Shown one piece after another: positions 50,801 through 59,228 of a stretch of 64,000 bases of DNA. Source of the stretch: Flavobacteriales bacterium (GTDB lineage Bacteria > Bacteroidota > Bacteroidia > Flavobacteriales_F > PHOS-HE28); NCBI GenBank assembly GCA_016713875.1, contig JADJOI010000003.1, positions 3,472,001-3,536,000 of the forward strand. The letters are read 5' to 3'. The notes beneath the pieces were generated by a model, which did no database searches, had not been told where the DNA came from, and worked only from the letters and a program-made list of their open reading frames with translations. A program made the translations under genes and the position numbers. How positions within the stretch are numbered: position 1 is the first letter of the stretch; each line of letters starts with the position of its first letter.

Positions 50801-53800
50801 ATCACACGGCGGATCACCACCACGGATTTCGAGGCCAGCAACATCGAGACCATCCAGTTCTGGATGATGGACCCCTTCAGCGAGGGCACGGGCGCGGGGA
50901 GCAACGAGGACAGCCAGAACAGCACGGGCGGCGACCTGTACATCGACCTGGGCAACATCAGCGAGGACGTGCTGCGCGACAGCCGGAAGAGCTTCGAGAA
51001 CGGCCTGCCGCCCGACGGCACCGACCTGAGCTACACCACGGGAGAGACCAACTGGGGCGTGGTGGCCACCACCCAGAGCGTGGTCAACGCCTTCGCCATC
51101 ACCGAGGACAACAGCAACCGGTACCAGGACGTGGGCCTGGACGGATTGAGCGACCAGCAGGCGGATGTGGAGGGCCGTACCGAGCAGAGCAAATACCAGA
51201 CGGACTACCTGCAGCCGGTGGCCAGCGTGGTGACCAACGCGTCCGCCCTGGCGCGCATCAACGCCGACCCCTCGGCGGACAACTACCGCTTCTTCCGCGG
51301 CGACGACTACGACGGCAACCCGCTGGCCGACATGCTCTTCCGCTACAAGGAGTTCAACGGTCCGGAGGGCAACAGCATCACCGACGTGGACAGCCCGGAG
51401 GACTATCCCACGCAGCAGACCACCCTGCCCACCACCGAGGACATCAACCAGGACCAGAACCTGGCGGAGAACGAGAGCTACTTCCAGTACAGGGTGAACC
51501 TGCGGCCGAACGATCTCCAGGTGGGCAGCGGCTACGTCACCGACCGCGTGCTGGGCACGCACCCCATCAGCGGCAAGCAGGTGTACTGGTACCAGTTCAA
51601 GGTGCCCATCCGCCAGCCGGACCGCGTGGTGAACGGCATCCAGGACTTCCGCAGCATCCGCTTCATGCGCATGGTGATGCACGGCTGGCCGCAGGAGGCC
51701 GTGCTGCGCTTCGCCCGGCTGGAGTTCATCCGCGGCGAATGGCGCAAGTACTTCTTCTCCCTGGAGACGCCGGGCGAGGGCATCGGCACGGACCCCGACC
51801 CCACCACCTTCGAGGTGGCCGCGGTGAACGTGGAGGAGAACGGCAACCGGGTGCCCATCAACTACGTGGTGCCGCCGGGCATCCTGCAGGAGGTGGACGT
51901 GGCCAGCGCCAACCTGCGCAACCTCAACGAGCAGAGCCTGCAGCTGCGCACCTGCAACCTGCGCGACGGGGACGCCCGCGCCGCCTTCCGCAACGTGCAG
52001 TTCGACATCCGCAGCTACAAGAAGATGCGCATGTTCATCCACGCAGAGAGCTCCGACGCGGGCAATCCGGTGGAGTACGGCGACGTGAGCGTGTTCGTAC
52101 GGCTGGGCAACGATTTCGACCAGAACTACTACGAGTACGAGGTGCCGGTGGTGCCCTCGGCCTTCGGCAACAACGATCCCAGCAGCGTGTGGCCCGAGGC
52201 CAACAACATGGTGATCGAGTTCGCCAAGCTCAATGACGTGAAGATCGAGCGCAACCGCGACGGATTCCCCACCAACCAACGCTACGTCCAGTTCGAAGGC
52301 GACCGCCGCATCGTGGTGAAGGGCAACCCCAACCTGAGCCAGATGCGCACCGTGATGATCGGCATCCGCAACCCCAAGAAGGACGGTGTGGAGGCCAATC
52401 CCTGGGGGATCGATGATGGGCTGAGCAAGTGCGTGGAGGTGTGGGTGAACGAACTGCGGCTCACCGACTTCGACCAGCGCGGCGGCTGGGCGGCCATCGG
52501 CCGGGTGAACACCACCCTGGCCGACCTGGGCACCCTGAGCGTGGCGGGCAACTACAGCACCCCCTTCTGGGGCAGCATCGACAAGCGCGTGAGCGAGCGC
52601 CAGCGCGAGACCAAATACGGCGTCGACCTGGCGGCCAACCTGGAGATGGGCAAGTTCCTGCCCGAGGAGAGCGGGGTGAAGGTGCCCGTGTTCGTGGGCT
52701 ACAGCGAGCAGGTGAGCAACCCGCAGTTCGACCCCCTGAACCCCGATATCGAATGGGACGATGCCACGCGGAACCTCACCCCCGAGGAGCGGAAGGAGCG
52801 GCTCAAGCAGGTGCGCACCTACACACGCCGGCGCAGCATCAACCTCACCAACGTCCGCAAGGACCGCACGGCGGGCAAGAAGGAGCACTTCTGGGACGTG
52901 GAGAACCTCTCGCTCACCTACAGCTACGCCGACCAGGAATTCCACGACGTGAACACTGAGTTCGATAACACGGTGACGCACCGGGGTGCCCTTGCCTACG
53001 TGCACAACCCCAAGCCACGCGAGGTGAAGCCGCTGGCGAACATCAGCCTCATCAACAAGAGCAAGTGGCTGAAGTTGTTCAAGGAGTTCAACTTCAACCT
53101 GGGCTTCAAGCAGCTCAGCCTGCGCAGTTCGATCGACCGCGGCTACAACGAGCGGCTGATCCGGGCGAACCCCGACATCGCCTCGCTGCCTCCGCGCCCC
53201 ACCTACAACAAGAACTTCAACTGGAACAGCCAGTACGGCTTCCGCTACGAGATCACCCGCAGCCTGAAGGTCGATTTCACCGCCAACAACAACGCCATCC
53301 TCGGCGAGCCGCCCGGCCGGGTGGACCCCAAGGTGAAGGGCGAGTACGAGGTGTGGAAGGACAGCGTGCTCACCAGCCTCAGCCAGTGGGGCGAGACCAC
53401 CGGCTACGACCACACGGTGAACGTCACCTACACGCTGCCCTTCGACAAGCTCCCCCTCACCGATTGGATCACCTCCAATGCGGCGTATGCGGCGGGCTAC
53501 CAGTGGGACCGGGCGCCCTTCACGCAGGACACCCTGGGCGCGGTGATCCAGAACTCGCAGAACATCAGCATCAACGGCCAGCTGAACTTCGTGAGCCTCT
53601 ACAACAAGTCGAAGTACCTCAAGAAGGTGAACGACAAGGGCCGCACGAGCAACCGCAGCCAGAGCAACAAGGCCAAGGCGGGTGACAAGCCCAAGGAGGA
53701 GGAGAAGGACAAGGAGAAGGACAAAGGGGAGGACAAGGACAAGAAGGAGGGCGGGTTCAAGCCGCTGGATGCTTTCGCTCGTGTGCTCATGAGCATCCGG

Positions 53801-55135
53801 AACGGCAACATCACGTACAGCCAGAACTCGGGCATGCTGCTGCCGGGCTATGCGCGCAAGACCAACGTGATCGGGATGGACGACTTCGCGGCACCGGGCT
53901 TCGGCTTCATCCTGGGCCAGCAGAACCACGACGTCAGCGATGCCGTGGTGCGCGATTATGCCTCCTACGCCGCCGGGCAGGGATGGCTGGTGCAGACGCC
54001 CTCCATCTTCACACCGCACACCCAGACGCGCACCGAGAACATCAACGCGCGCCTCTCGCTGGAGCCGTTCAAGAGCATGCGCATCGAGCTCAGCGCCAAC
54101 CGGGTGTACAGCGAGAACCGCAGCAGCTTCTTCCGGTGGAACGACTCGCTGGGCACCTACGTGAACGACAGTCCGCGCGAGTTCGGCAACTTCAGCGTCA
54201 GCACCATCACCTGGGGCACCGCCTTCAGCGTGGACGACGACAACTTCGTGAACCCGATCTTCCAGCAGATGCTGGAGAACCGGGCGATCGTCAGCGAGCG
54301 CTTGGGCCAGGAGCGGGAGGGCAGCGTGTTCGTGCCCGATAGCGGCTATTACTCGGGCTATGGGCCCACCAACCAGGACGTGGTGATCCCCGCCTTCCTG
54401 GCCGCTTACACCGGCCGCAGCGCGAGCAAGGTGACCACCAACCCGTTCAAGTTGATCCCGCTGCCGAACTGGGACGTCACGTACGACGGGCTGTCACGGA
54501 TGAAACCCTTCAGCAAGTGGTTCCGCACCTTCACCGTGAAGCATAGCTACCGCAGCACCTTCAACATCGGGAACTACCAGACGAACCTGCTGTTCGTGGA
54601 GGGCGCCGGTGAACTGGACGCCGCGTTCAACTACATCCCCGAGCGGCAGATCGGCGTGGTCACCATCACCGAGGTGATGCGGCCGTTGCTGGGGGCCGAT
54701 GTGACGCTGCAGAACAGCCTGCTGGCCAAGTTCGAGTACAACCGCGACCGCAACCTGAGCCTGAGCGTGAGCAACTACCAGGTGACCGAGGTGCGGGGCA
54801 AGGAGTACGTGTTCGGCACGGGCTACCGGTTCAAGAACGTGAAGTTCCCCGTCACCATCGGCGGCAACCGGCCCAAGAGCGACCTCAACCTGCGGGTGGA
54901 CGTGAGCATCCGGCAGAACAACACCGTGATCCGCAAGATGCAGGAGGGCCAGAACCAGGTGACCGCCGGGCAGAACATCACCTCCATCAAGGCCTCGGCG
55001 GACTACGTGATCAGCCAGCGGCTCAACGTGCGCCTGTTCTACGAGCGCGTGGTGAACAAGCCGGTGATCTCCACCTCCTTCCCCAGCTCCAACAGCAACT
55101 TCGGCCTCAGCCTGCGCTTCACCCTCACCCAGTAG
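47855..55135 (+). CDS. sprA: SprA, outer-membrane translocon of the type IX secretion system / gliding motility
   Basis: 2426 aa, the usual giant size for SprA (Sov), a 36-strand outer-membrane barrel through which T9SS cargo passes. Features: an N-terminal hydrophobic signal (RLVMLLALLLALPELAEAS), repeated barrel-type segments, and family segments such as FDYRPPMSMTLDEYLQYD, GIKTELRFGRLTATGIFSQEKG, NAGTSYIDDFEGSVSTIDL and MVMHGWPQEAVLRFARLEF. It ends in a barrel strand (FGLSLRFTLTQ). A Lys/Glu/Asp-rich insertion lies near residue 1940-1970. GTG start overlaps the ruvA stop, so translation is coupled. Explains the sorting domains on several neighbours. Confidence 0.96.
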   Translation: MNRSVRTNGGLISALYTGWPQRLVMLLALLLALPELAEASMDLGFLVQQVDSPEVELVWPINSDPGTGQSDGGVDLQDPENIESEVIYDPVTGQYILNSSVGGSFDYRPPMSMTLDEYLQYDMERAMQTYWTEKSESESERAAKGLIPSLNVKGELFDRIFGGNTIDIRPQGSAEIIFGVNVSKTENPRIPVDQRRITTFDFDQRIQLNLTGNIGDKLKINTSYNTEATFDFENQVKLDYTGYEDEIIQKIEAGNVSLPLQGQLIQGSQSLFGIKTELRFGRLTATGIFSQEKGQRRNIQTQGGAQTTNFDIKADEYEANKHYFLGHFFRDLYEQSLRTLPTVNSPIQVTRVEVWVTNTRFDFAQTRNIVAFTDLGENADAAAIAAGKVSGDLPPGLLVDLPGSGIADNSANSLYQTVANNPAIRGFANSSQALQALGVVAARHFEKLESARLLQPNEYNLNDRLGFVSLNQSLNNDEVLAVAYQFVYNGQTYQVGEFSTDGATGTSALMLRLLKATITNPRIPLWDLMMKNVYSLGAFQVNREDFRLDLIYNNPTTGVDLNYVPRVPIDQIPLLQALSLDRLDPQNAPNPDGWFDFIDGAATTGGTINSQNGRIYFPVLEPFGTTLDQALDPEQPLAIRQQIVFQVLYDSTKVAAQNQPELNRFRLKGSYRSASSDVISLNSVNIPQGSVVVTAGGVRLVENQDYTVDYNLGRVKIINQGILESGTPINISLESNSLFSIQTKTLAGARLDFRVNKDLTIGGTVMNLYERPLTQKVNVGDEPISNTIVGLDANWRTESNLITTLVDKLPFFATKEISTVNASAEAAYLIPGHSKAIGNAGTSYIDDFEGSVSTIDLRQQSLWFHAATPQGIDLFPEGDYINDLRTGFHRAKLAWYVIDPLFFRNNNLTPSNITGDMQADHRQREVLELEVFPNRQLQAGAPANIPVLDLAYYPRERGPYNFTVNGLDQDGFLLDPADSWAGITRRITTTDFEASNIETIQFWMMDPFSEGTGAGSNEDSQNSTGGDLYIDLGNISEDVLRDSRKSFENGLPPDGTDLSYTTGETNWGVVATTQSVVNAFAITEDNSNRYQDVGLDGLSDQQADVEGRTEQSKYQTDYLQPVASVVTNASALARINADPSADNYRFFRGDDYDGNPLADMLFRYKEFNGPEGNSITDVDSPEDYPTQQTTLPTTEDINQDQNLAENESYFQYRVNLRPNDLQVGSGYVTDRVLGTHPISGKQVYWYQFKVPIRQPDRVVNGIQDFRSIRFMRMVMHGWPQEAVLRFARLEFIRGEWRKYFFSLETPGEGIGTDPDPTTFEVAAVNVEENGNRVPINYVVPPGILQEVDVASANLRNLNEQSLQLRTCNLRDGDARAAFRNVQFDIRSYKKMRMFIHAESSDAGNPVEYGDVSVFVRLGNDFDQNYYEYEVPVVPSAFGNNDPSSVWPEANNMVIEFAKLNDVKIERNRDGFPTNQRYVQFEGDRRIVVKGNPNLSQMRTVMIGIRNPKKDGVEANPWGIDDGLSKCVEVWVNELRLTDFDQRGGWAAIGRVNTTLADLGTLSVAGNYSTPFWGSIDKRVSERQRETKYGVDLAANLEMGKFLPEESGVKVPVFVGYSEQVSNPQFDPLNPDIEWDDATRNLTPEERKERLKQVRTYTRRRSINLTNVRKDRTAGKKEHFWDVENLSLTYSYADQEFHDVNTEFDNTVTHRGALAYVHNPKPREVKPLANISLINKSKWLKLFKEFNFNLGFKQLSLRSSIDRGYNERLIRANPDIASLPPRPTYNKNFNWNSQYGFRYEITRSLKVDFTANNNAILGEPPGRVDPKVKGEYEVWKDSVLTSLSQWGETTGYDHTVNVTYTLPFDKLPLTDWITSNAAYAAGYQWDRAPFTQDTLGAVIQNSQNISINGQLNFVSLYNKSKYLKKVNDKGRTSNRSQSNKAKAGDKPKEEEKDKEKDKGEDKDKKEGGFKPLDAFARVLMSIRNGNITYSQNSGMLLPGYARKTNVIGMDDFAAPGFGFILGQQNHDVSDAVVRDYASYAAGQGWLVQTPSIFTPHTQTRTENINARLSLEPFKSMRIELSANRVYSENRSSFFRWNDSLGTYVNDSPREFGNFSVSTITWGTAFSVDDDNFVNPIFQQMLENRAIVSERLGQEREGSVFVPDSGYYSGYGPTNQDVVIPAFLAAYTGRSASKVTTNPFKLIPLPNWDVTYDGLSRMKPFSKWFRTFTVKHSYRSTFNIGNYQTNLLFVEGAGELDAAFNYIPERQIGVVTITEVMRPLLGADVTLQNSLLAKFEYNRDRNLSLSVSNYQVTEVRGKEYVFGTGYRFKNVKFPVTIGGNRPKSDLNLRVDVSIRQNNTVIRKMQEGQNQVTAGQNITSIKASADYVISQRLNVRLFYERVVNKPVISTSFPSSNSNFGLSLRFTLTQ

Positions 55136-55173
55136 GGGTGACGGCGGCCCGATGGCCGACGCCCGATCCCGCC

Positions 55174-55181
55174 TATTTTCG
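55174..55181 (+). promoter_or_regulatory. -7 element (TATTTTCG) of gcvH
   Basis: One mismatch from TAnnTTTG, 26 bases upstream of ATG 55208. Confidence 0.5.
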
Positions 55182-55207
55182 CCGCGCAACGCAGAACACC
55201 GCACCCG

Positions 55208-55588
55208 ATGAACTTCCCCGCAGACCTGAAGTACACCAAGGACCACGAGTGGATCCGCCTGGAGGGCGGGGAGGCCGTGGTGGGCATCACCGAATTCGCC
55301 CAGGGCGAGCTCGGCGACATCGTCTTCGTGGACATCGGCACCGAGGGCCAGGAGGTGGACGAGCATGCGGTCTTCGGCACCGTGGAGGCGGTGAAGACGG
55401 TGAGCGACCTGTTCATGCCGGTGAAGGGCACGGTGCTGGCGGTGAACGCCGGCCTGGCCGACGACCCCGCGAGCGTGAACAAGGACCCCTACGTCTCAGG
55501 CTGGATGGTGCGGATCAAGCCGGCGAACGTGGCCGATGTGGCCGCGCTGATGAGCGCCGACGAGTACCGCGCCCTGGTGGGTCACTGA
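55208..55588 (+). CDS. gcvH: Glycine cleavage system H protein
   Basis: 126 aa lipoyl carrier. The lipoylation site is the Lys in FGTVEAVKTVSDLFMPVKG; the N-terminus LKYTKDHEWIRLEGGEAVVGIT is diagnostic. It shuttles the aminomethyl group between P, T and L proteins. The other gcv genes are not in this window. The VanZ-like gene begins 4 bases later. Confidence 0.96.
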   Translation: MNFPADLKYTKDHEWIRLEGGEAVVGITEFAQGELGDIVFVDIGTEGQEVDEHAVFGTVEAVKTVSDLFMPVKGTVLAVNAGLADDPASVNKDPYVSGWMVRIKPANVADVAALMSADEYRALVGH

Positions 55589-55592
55589 GCCC

Positions 55593-55982
55593 ATGCTGCG
55601 CCACCTGCGCTGGGCCCTGCTCTGGGCCATGGCCATCCTGGTGCTCTGCCTGATCCCCGGCCGGAGCCTGCCCCAATGGGGCTGGTTCGACCTGCTGGAT
55701 CTGGACAAGCTGGTGCACGCCCTGCTCTTCCTCGGGCAGACGGTGTTGCTGGCCGCGGCTTTCCTGGGCCGCGGACGTCCGGTGTCCTACCTCGCCTGGG
55801 CCGTCGGGCTCAGCGTGGCCTATGGCCTGGGCACCGAGGTGCTGCAGGGGCTGCAGGCCCTGGGCCGCCGCACGGACCCCATGGACATGCTGGCCAACAC
55901 CATCGGCGCGTTCAGCGGAGCCTGGTTCGTGGCCCTGCGCCGACGGAAGGGACGGGCCATCGTACCGGCCTTCCTCCGTTGA
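55593..55982 (+). CDS. VanZ-like family membrane protein
   Basis: 129 aa with about four membrane helices (WALLWAMAILVLCLIPG, KLVHALLFLGQTVLLAAAFLG, VSYLAWAVGLSVAYGLGTEVLQ, MLANTIGAFSGAWFVAL). The DKLVHALLF and GLGTEVLQGL-RRTDPMDMLANTIGA motifs define VanZ-like proteins. Function outside teicoplanin resistance is not known. Next to gcvH in many Bacteroidota; the role of that link is not known. Confidence 0.9.
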   Translation: MLRHLRWALLWAMAILVLCLIPGRSLPQWGWFDLLDLDKLVHALLFLGQTVLLAAAFLGRGRPVSYLAWAVGLSVAYGLGTEVLQGLQALGRRTDPMDMLANTIGAFSGAWFVALRRRKGRAIVPAFLR

Positions 55983-57254
55983 TCACACGATCATCCCCGC
56001 CGCCACCGTCTCGTTGGTGCCCTCGTCGATGAGGATGAGGCTGCCGGTGTAGCGGTTGCGGCTGTAGGTATCGAAGTGCAGCGGCACGGTGGTGCGCAGT
56101 TGCACGCGGCCGATGTCGTTCATGCGGATGGTGGGGTCCTCCGCCTTGTGCAGGGTGCTGATGTCCATCTTGTACTTCACCTCCTTCACCATGCACCGCG
56201 CCTCGCGGCTGGTGTGTTTGAGGGCGTACTTGCCCCCCGGCTGCAAAGGCCGCTCGTTGAACCAGCAGAGCATCACGTCGATGTCCTGGCTGGTCCCGGG
56301 CACGTTGTTGGGGCTCACCAGCATGTCGCCGCGGCTGATGTCGATCTCGTCGTTCAGTGTGATCACGGCGCTCTGCGGGGCGAAGCATTCCTCCACCTTG
56401 TGCTCGCCGATGTGGATGCTCTTGATGGCGCTCTGGAAGCCGCTGGGCAGCACCTGGATGGCGTCGCCCGTGCGGAAGACGCCACCGGCCACGCGCCCGG
56501 CGAAGCCGCGGAAGTCGTGGTGCTCGGTGGTCATGGGGCGGATCACCGTCTGCACGGGGAAGCGGCGGTCGATGTGGTTGAGATCGCCCGCGATGTGGAT
56601 GTTCTCCAGCAGGTACATGAGGGTGGGGCCCTGGTACCACGGCATCCGCGCGCTGCGCTCCACCACGTTGTCGCCCTTCAGCGCACTGATGGGGATGTAG
56701 CGGATGTCGCGCACCTCCAACTTGCTGCTGAAGTCCTCCAGCTCCTTCTGGATGCGGGTGAAGGTGGCCTCGTCATAGTCGACCAGATCCATCTTGTTGA
56801 TGCAGAACACCAGGTGCGGGATGCCGAGCAATGACGCGATGAAGCTGTGGCGGCAGGTCTGTTCCAGGATCCCTTTGCGTGCGTCCACCAGGATGATCGC
56901 CAGGTTGGCCGTGCTGGCGCCTGTGACCATGTTGCGCGTGTACTGGATGTGTCCCGGCGTATCGGCGATGATGAACTTGCGCTTCGGCGTGGCGAAGTAC
57001 CGGTAGGCCACATCGATGGTGATGCCCTGCTCGCGTTCGGCACGAAGGCCGTCCGTCAGCAGCGACAAGTCGACCTCGCCTGATCCACGCTTGGCGCTCG
57101 CACGCTCCACCGCCTCCAGCTGGTCCTCGAAGATCTGCTTGGTGTCGAAGAGCAGGCGACCGATCAAGGTGCTCTTACCGTCGTCGACGCTGCCTGCCGT
57201 GGTGAACCGCAGAAGATCCATGTCGAGGTAGCCGTGGGTGGAAGTGTCCTTCAT
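55983..57254 (-). CDS. cysN: Sulfate adenylyltransferase subunit 1 (GTPase)
   Basis: 423 aa EF-Tu-type GTPase that drives ATP sulfurylase. G1 TAGSVDDGKSTLIGRLLFD, G3 IADTPGHIQYT, G4 CINKMDLVD, then beta-barrel domains II and III. There is no fused APS kinase domain; cysC is separate. Start overlaps the stop of the small membrane protein gene (ATGA), so they are coupled. With CysD it makes adenosine 5'-phosphosulfate from ATP and sulfate. Confidence 0.95.
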   Translation of the reverse strand: MKDTSTHGYLDMDLLRFTTAGSVDDGKSTLIGRLLFDTKQIFEDQLEAVERASAKRGSGEVDLSLLTDGLRAEREQGITIDVAYRYFATPKRKFIIADTPGHIQYTRNMVTGASTANLAIILVDARKGILEQTCRHSFIASLLGIPHLVFCINKMDLVDYDEATFTRIQKELEDFSSKLEVRDIRYIPISALKGDNVVERSARMPWYQGPTLMYLLENIHIAGDLNHIDRRFPVQTVIRPMTTEHHDFRGFAGRVAGGVFRTGDAIQVLPSGFQSAIKSIHIGEHKVEECFAPQSAVITLNDEIDISRGDMLVSPNNVPGTSQDIDVMLCWFNERPLQPGGKYALKHTSREARCMVKEVKYKMDISTLHKAEDPTIRMNDIGRVQLRTTVPLHFDTYSRNRYTGSLILIDEGTNETVAAGMIV

Positions 57255-57544
57255 CGTTCGGTGTCGGGGGTAGCGATCTTTCTTCTATGGAAGAGCAAGT
57301 ATTGGCCGACTAGAAGAACCAGGCAAATACCGAGAGCAACATGAGGAAGGAATGTTGGCCACGCATCGAGGACGACCATGCGATACAAGACGACGAGAGA
57401 ATAGCACGCGAGGAGCATGAGCAATGCAGTCCACGTGAGCTCCGCGATCTTTCTCCCTCGAAGAGCCATACGCACGGACGCGATCATCAGCCCTATCGCT
57501 ACCAGGCCAGGTAGGACACCCCACAGGAGCAATTCAGGGTCCAT
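57251..57544 (-). CDS. Small three-helix membrane protein within the cys operon
   Basis: 97 aa, with membrane segments LLLWGVLPGLVAIGLMIASV, IAELTWTALLMLLACYSLVVLYRMV and FLPHVALGICLVLLVGQYLLF, and a short basic tail (HRRKIATPDTER). Base composition is somewhat more AT-rich than its neighbours. It starts 6 bases after the cysD stop and its stop overlaps the cysN start. No family recognised; a membrane tether or a transport-related partner for the sulfurylase is speculation. Confidence 0.75.
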   Translation of the reverse strand: MDPELLLWGVLPGLVAIGLMIASVRMALRGRKIAELTWTALLMLLACYSLVVLYRMVVLDAWPTFLPHVALGICLVLLVGQYLLFHRRKIATPDTER

Positions 57545-57550
57545 CGCGTG

Positions 57551-58456
57551 CTAGAAATAACCCTCCTTCTTCCGGTCCTCCATCGCCGCTTCGCTTCGCT
57601 TGTCATCCATGCGGCTGCCACGCTCGGTCACGCGCGAGGACGCCACCTCCTCGATGATCTCCTCCAGCGTGCTCGCCGGCGAATCCACTGCGCCGGTGCA
57701 GCTCATGTCGCCGATGGTGCGGAAGCGCACGCGTTTCTGGTAGGGCTTCTCTTCCGGCTTCAGGCGCATGAAGGGCGAGTTCGCATAGATCACGCCGTCG
57801 CGATCGAAAACCTCGCGCTCGTGGCTGAAGTAGATGCTGGGGATCGGGATCCTCTCGAGCAGGATATACTGCCACACGTCCATCTCGGTCCAGTTGCTGA
57901 TGGGGAAGGCGCGGAAGTGCTCGCCGGGACGCTTCTTGCCGTTGTAGAGGTTCCACAGCTCGGGCCGCTGGTTCTTGGGGTCCCACTGGCCGAACTCGTC
58001 GCGGTGGCTGAACACGCGCTCCTTCGCCCGGGCCTTCTCCTCATCACGGCGGCCGCCACCGATGGCGCAATCGATCTTGTGCTTCTCGATCGTATCGAGC
58101 AGGGTCACGGTCTGCAACTTGTTGCGGCTGGCGTAGTACCCCGTTTCCTCCTGCACGCGGCCGATGTCGATGCTCTCCTGCACACTGCCCACGATGAGCT
58201 TGGCGCCGTGCTCCTTCACCAGGTCGTCGCGGAAGATCATCGTCTCGGCGAAGTTGTGCCCGGTGTCCACGTGCACCAGGGGGAAGGGCACCTTGGCGGG
58301 GTGGAAGGCCTTGCGCGCCAGGTGGAAGCACACGATGGAATCCTTGCCGCCGCTGAAGAGCAGCGCGGGGTTCTCGAACTGTGCGGCCACCTCGCGCAGG
58401 ATGTGCATGCTCTCGCTCTCGAGCTCCTTGAGGTGCGTTAATCGGTATGAATGCAT
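57551..58456 (-). CDS. cysD: Sulfate adenylyltransferase subunit 2
   Basis: 301 aa PP-loop ATP pyrophosphatase. Motifs: ALLFSGGKDSIVCFHLARKAF (PP-loop), LVHVDTGHNF, GGGRRDEEKARAKERVFSHRD, and the C-terminal segment RFRTIGDMSCTGAVDSPA. It joins sulfate to AMP with the CysN GTPase. Second gene of cysC-cysD-X-cysN. Confidence 0.96.
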   Translation of the reverse strand: MHSYRLTHLKELESESMHILREVAAQFENPALLFSGGKDSIVCFHLARKAFHPAKVPFPLVHVDTGHNFAETMIFRDDLVKEHGAKLIVGSVQESIDIGRVQEETGYYASRNKLQTVTLLDTIEKHKIDCAIGGGRRDEEKARAKERVFSHRDEFGQWDPKNQRPELWNLYNGKKRPGEHFRAFPISNWTEMDVWQYILLERIPIPSIYFSHEREVFDRDGVIYANSPFMRLKPEEKPYQKRVRFRTIGDMSCTGAVDSPASTLEEIIEEVASSRVTERGSRMDDKRSEAAMEDRKKEGYF

Positions 58457-58470
58457 GGTTCAGTTCGTTT

Positions 58471-58554
58471 TCACCACAGAGGCACAGAGCGCACAGAGAA
58501 GGTCAATGCGAACGGATGGGAATTCCCTCCGTGCCCTCCGTGCCTCTGTGGTGA
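58471..58554. repeat. Inverted interspersed repeat between cysC and cysD
   Basis: Arm TCACCACAGAGGCA (58471-58484) is a perfect complement of TGCCTCTGTGGTGA (58541-58554); extending to 28 bases, 24 pair. The type ACCACAGAGGCACAGAG is a common intergenic repeat in many bacterial genomes. It lies inside the transcript and would form a long hairpin. Confidence 0.7.
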
Positions 58555-58563
58555 ACGCATTTG

Positions 58564-59169
58564 TCAGCTGCGAGATGCGCGGGGCATCACGAATTGGAAG
58601 AGCTCGAACGCGCATTCCTCTTCCGCGCGTCCGACGGTTGAGATGCGCACGGTGGGGGAAATCGGCGCCTCGAATGGCGCGCTGATGCCCGTGAAGTCCT
58701 TCACCTCGCCGGAGCGGGCCTTGGCGTAGAGCCCCTTCACGTCGCGGCGCTCGCACTCCTCCAGCGGGGTGTCGATGAAGACCTCGATGAAGTCGTCCGC
58801 ACCGATGATGGCCTTTGCCTGCTCGCGGATGGCGATGGAGGGCGAGACGAAGCAGCAGATCACCACGGCGCCGTTCTGCACGAACAGCTTCGCCACTTCA
58901 GCGATGCGGCGGATGTTCTCCGTGCGGTCGGCCTCCGAGAAGCCCAGGTTGCTGTTGATGCCGGTGCGCACGTTGTCGCCGTCGAGGACGATCGAATGCA
59001 CCTGCGAGGCATGGAGCATGCGCTCCAGTTCCCGGGCGATGGTGGTCTTGCCGCTGCCGCTGAGGCCGGTCATCCACACCGCGGCACCGCGCTGACCGAG
59101 GAGCGCCTCCTTGTCGGAGCGCTGGAGCAGGCGGTCGAACACCGGGTGGATGTGCGCGGGGGAGGGCAT
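58564..59169 (-). CDS. cysC: Adenylylsulfate kinase
   Basis: 201 aa. P-loop MTGLSGSGKTT (residues 33-43), LDGDNVRTGINSNLGFSEADR (APS site), and the C-terminal YAKARSGEVKDFTGISAPFE. It phosphorylates APS to PAPS. First gene of the operon, followed by a 107-base spacer with the inverted repeat. No PAPS reductase or sulfotransferase is in view, so assimilation or sulfation cannot be told apart. Confidence 0.95.
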   Translation of the reverse strand: MPSPAHIHPVFDRLLQRSDKEALLGQRGAAVWMTGLSGSGKTTIARELERMLHASQVHSIVLDGDNVRTGINSNLGFSEADRTENIRRIAEVAKLFVQNGAVVICCFVSPSIAIREQAKAIIGADDFIEVFIDTPLEECERRDVKGLYAKARSGEVKDFTGISAPFEAPISPTVRISTVGRAEEECAFELFQFVMPRASRS

Positions 59170-59183
59170 GGTGCGAAGGCCCG

Positions 59184-59191
59184 CGAAGGTA
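59184..59191 (-). promoter_or_regulatory. -7 element (TACCTTCG) of the cys operon
   Basis: Minus-strand TACCTTCG ends 14 bases before the cysC ATG at 59169; one mismatch from consensus. Confidence 0.55.
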
Positions 59192-59228
59192 CGCGATCAC
59201 CCGTGGGAAACCCGCGCCGGACGCGGGG

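Noticed and set aside
47405..54019. 2204-codon open frame on the minus strand opposite sprA
   Set aside because: It is an antisense shadow in GC-rich DNA: His/Val/Leu/Arg-rich, no motifs, while the plus-strand SprA is clearly a real family member.
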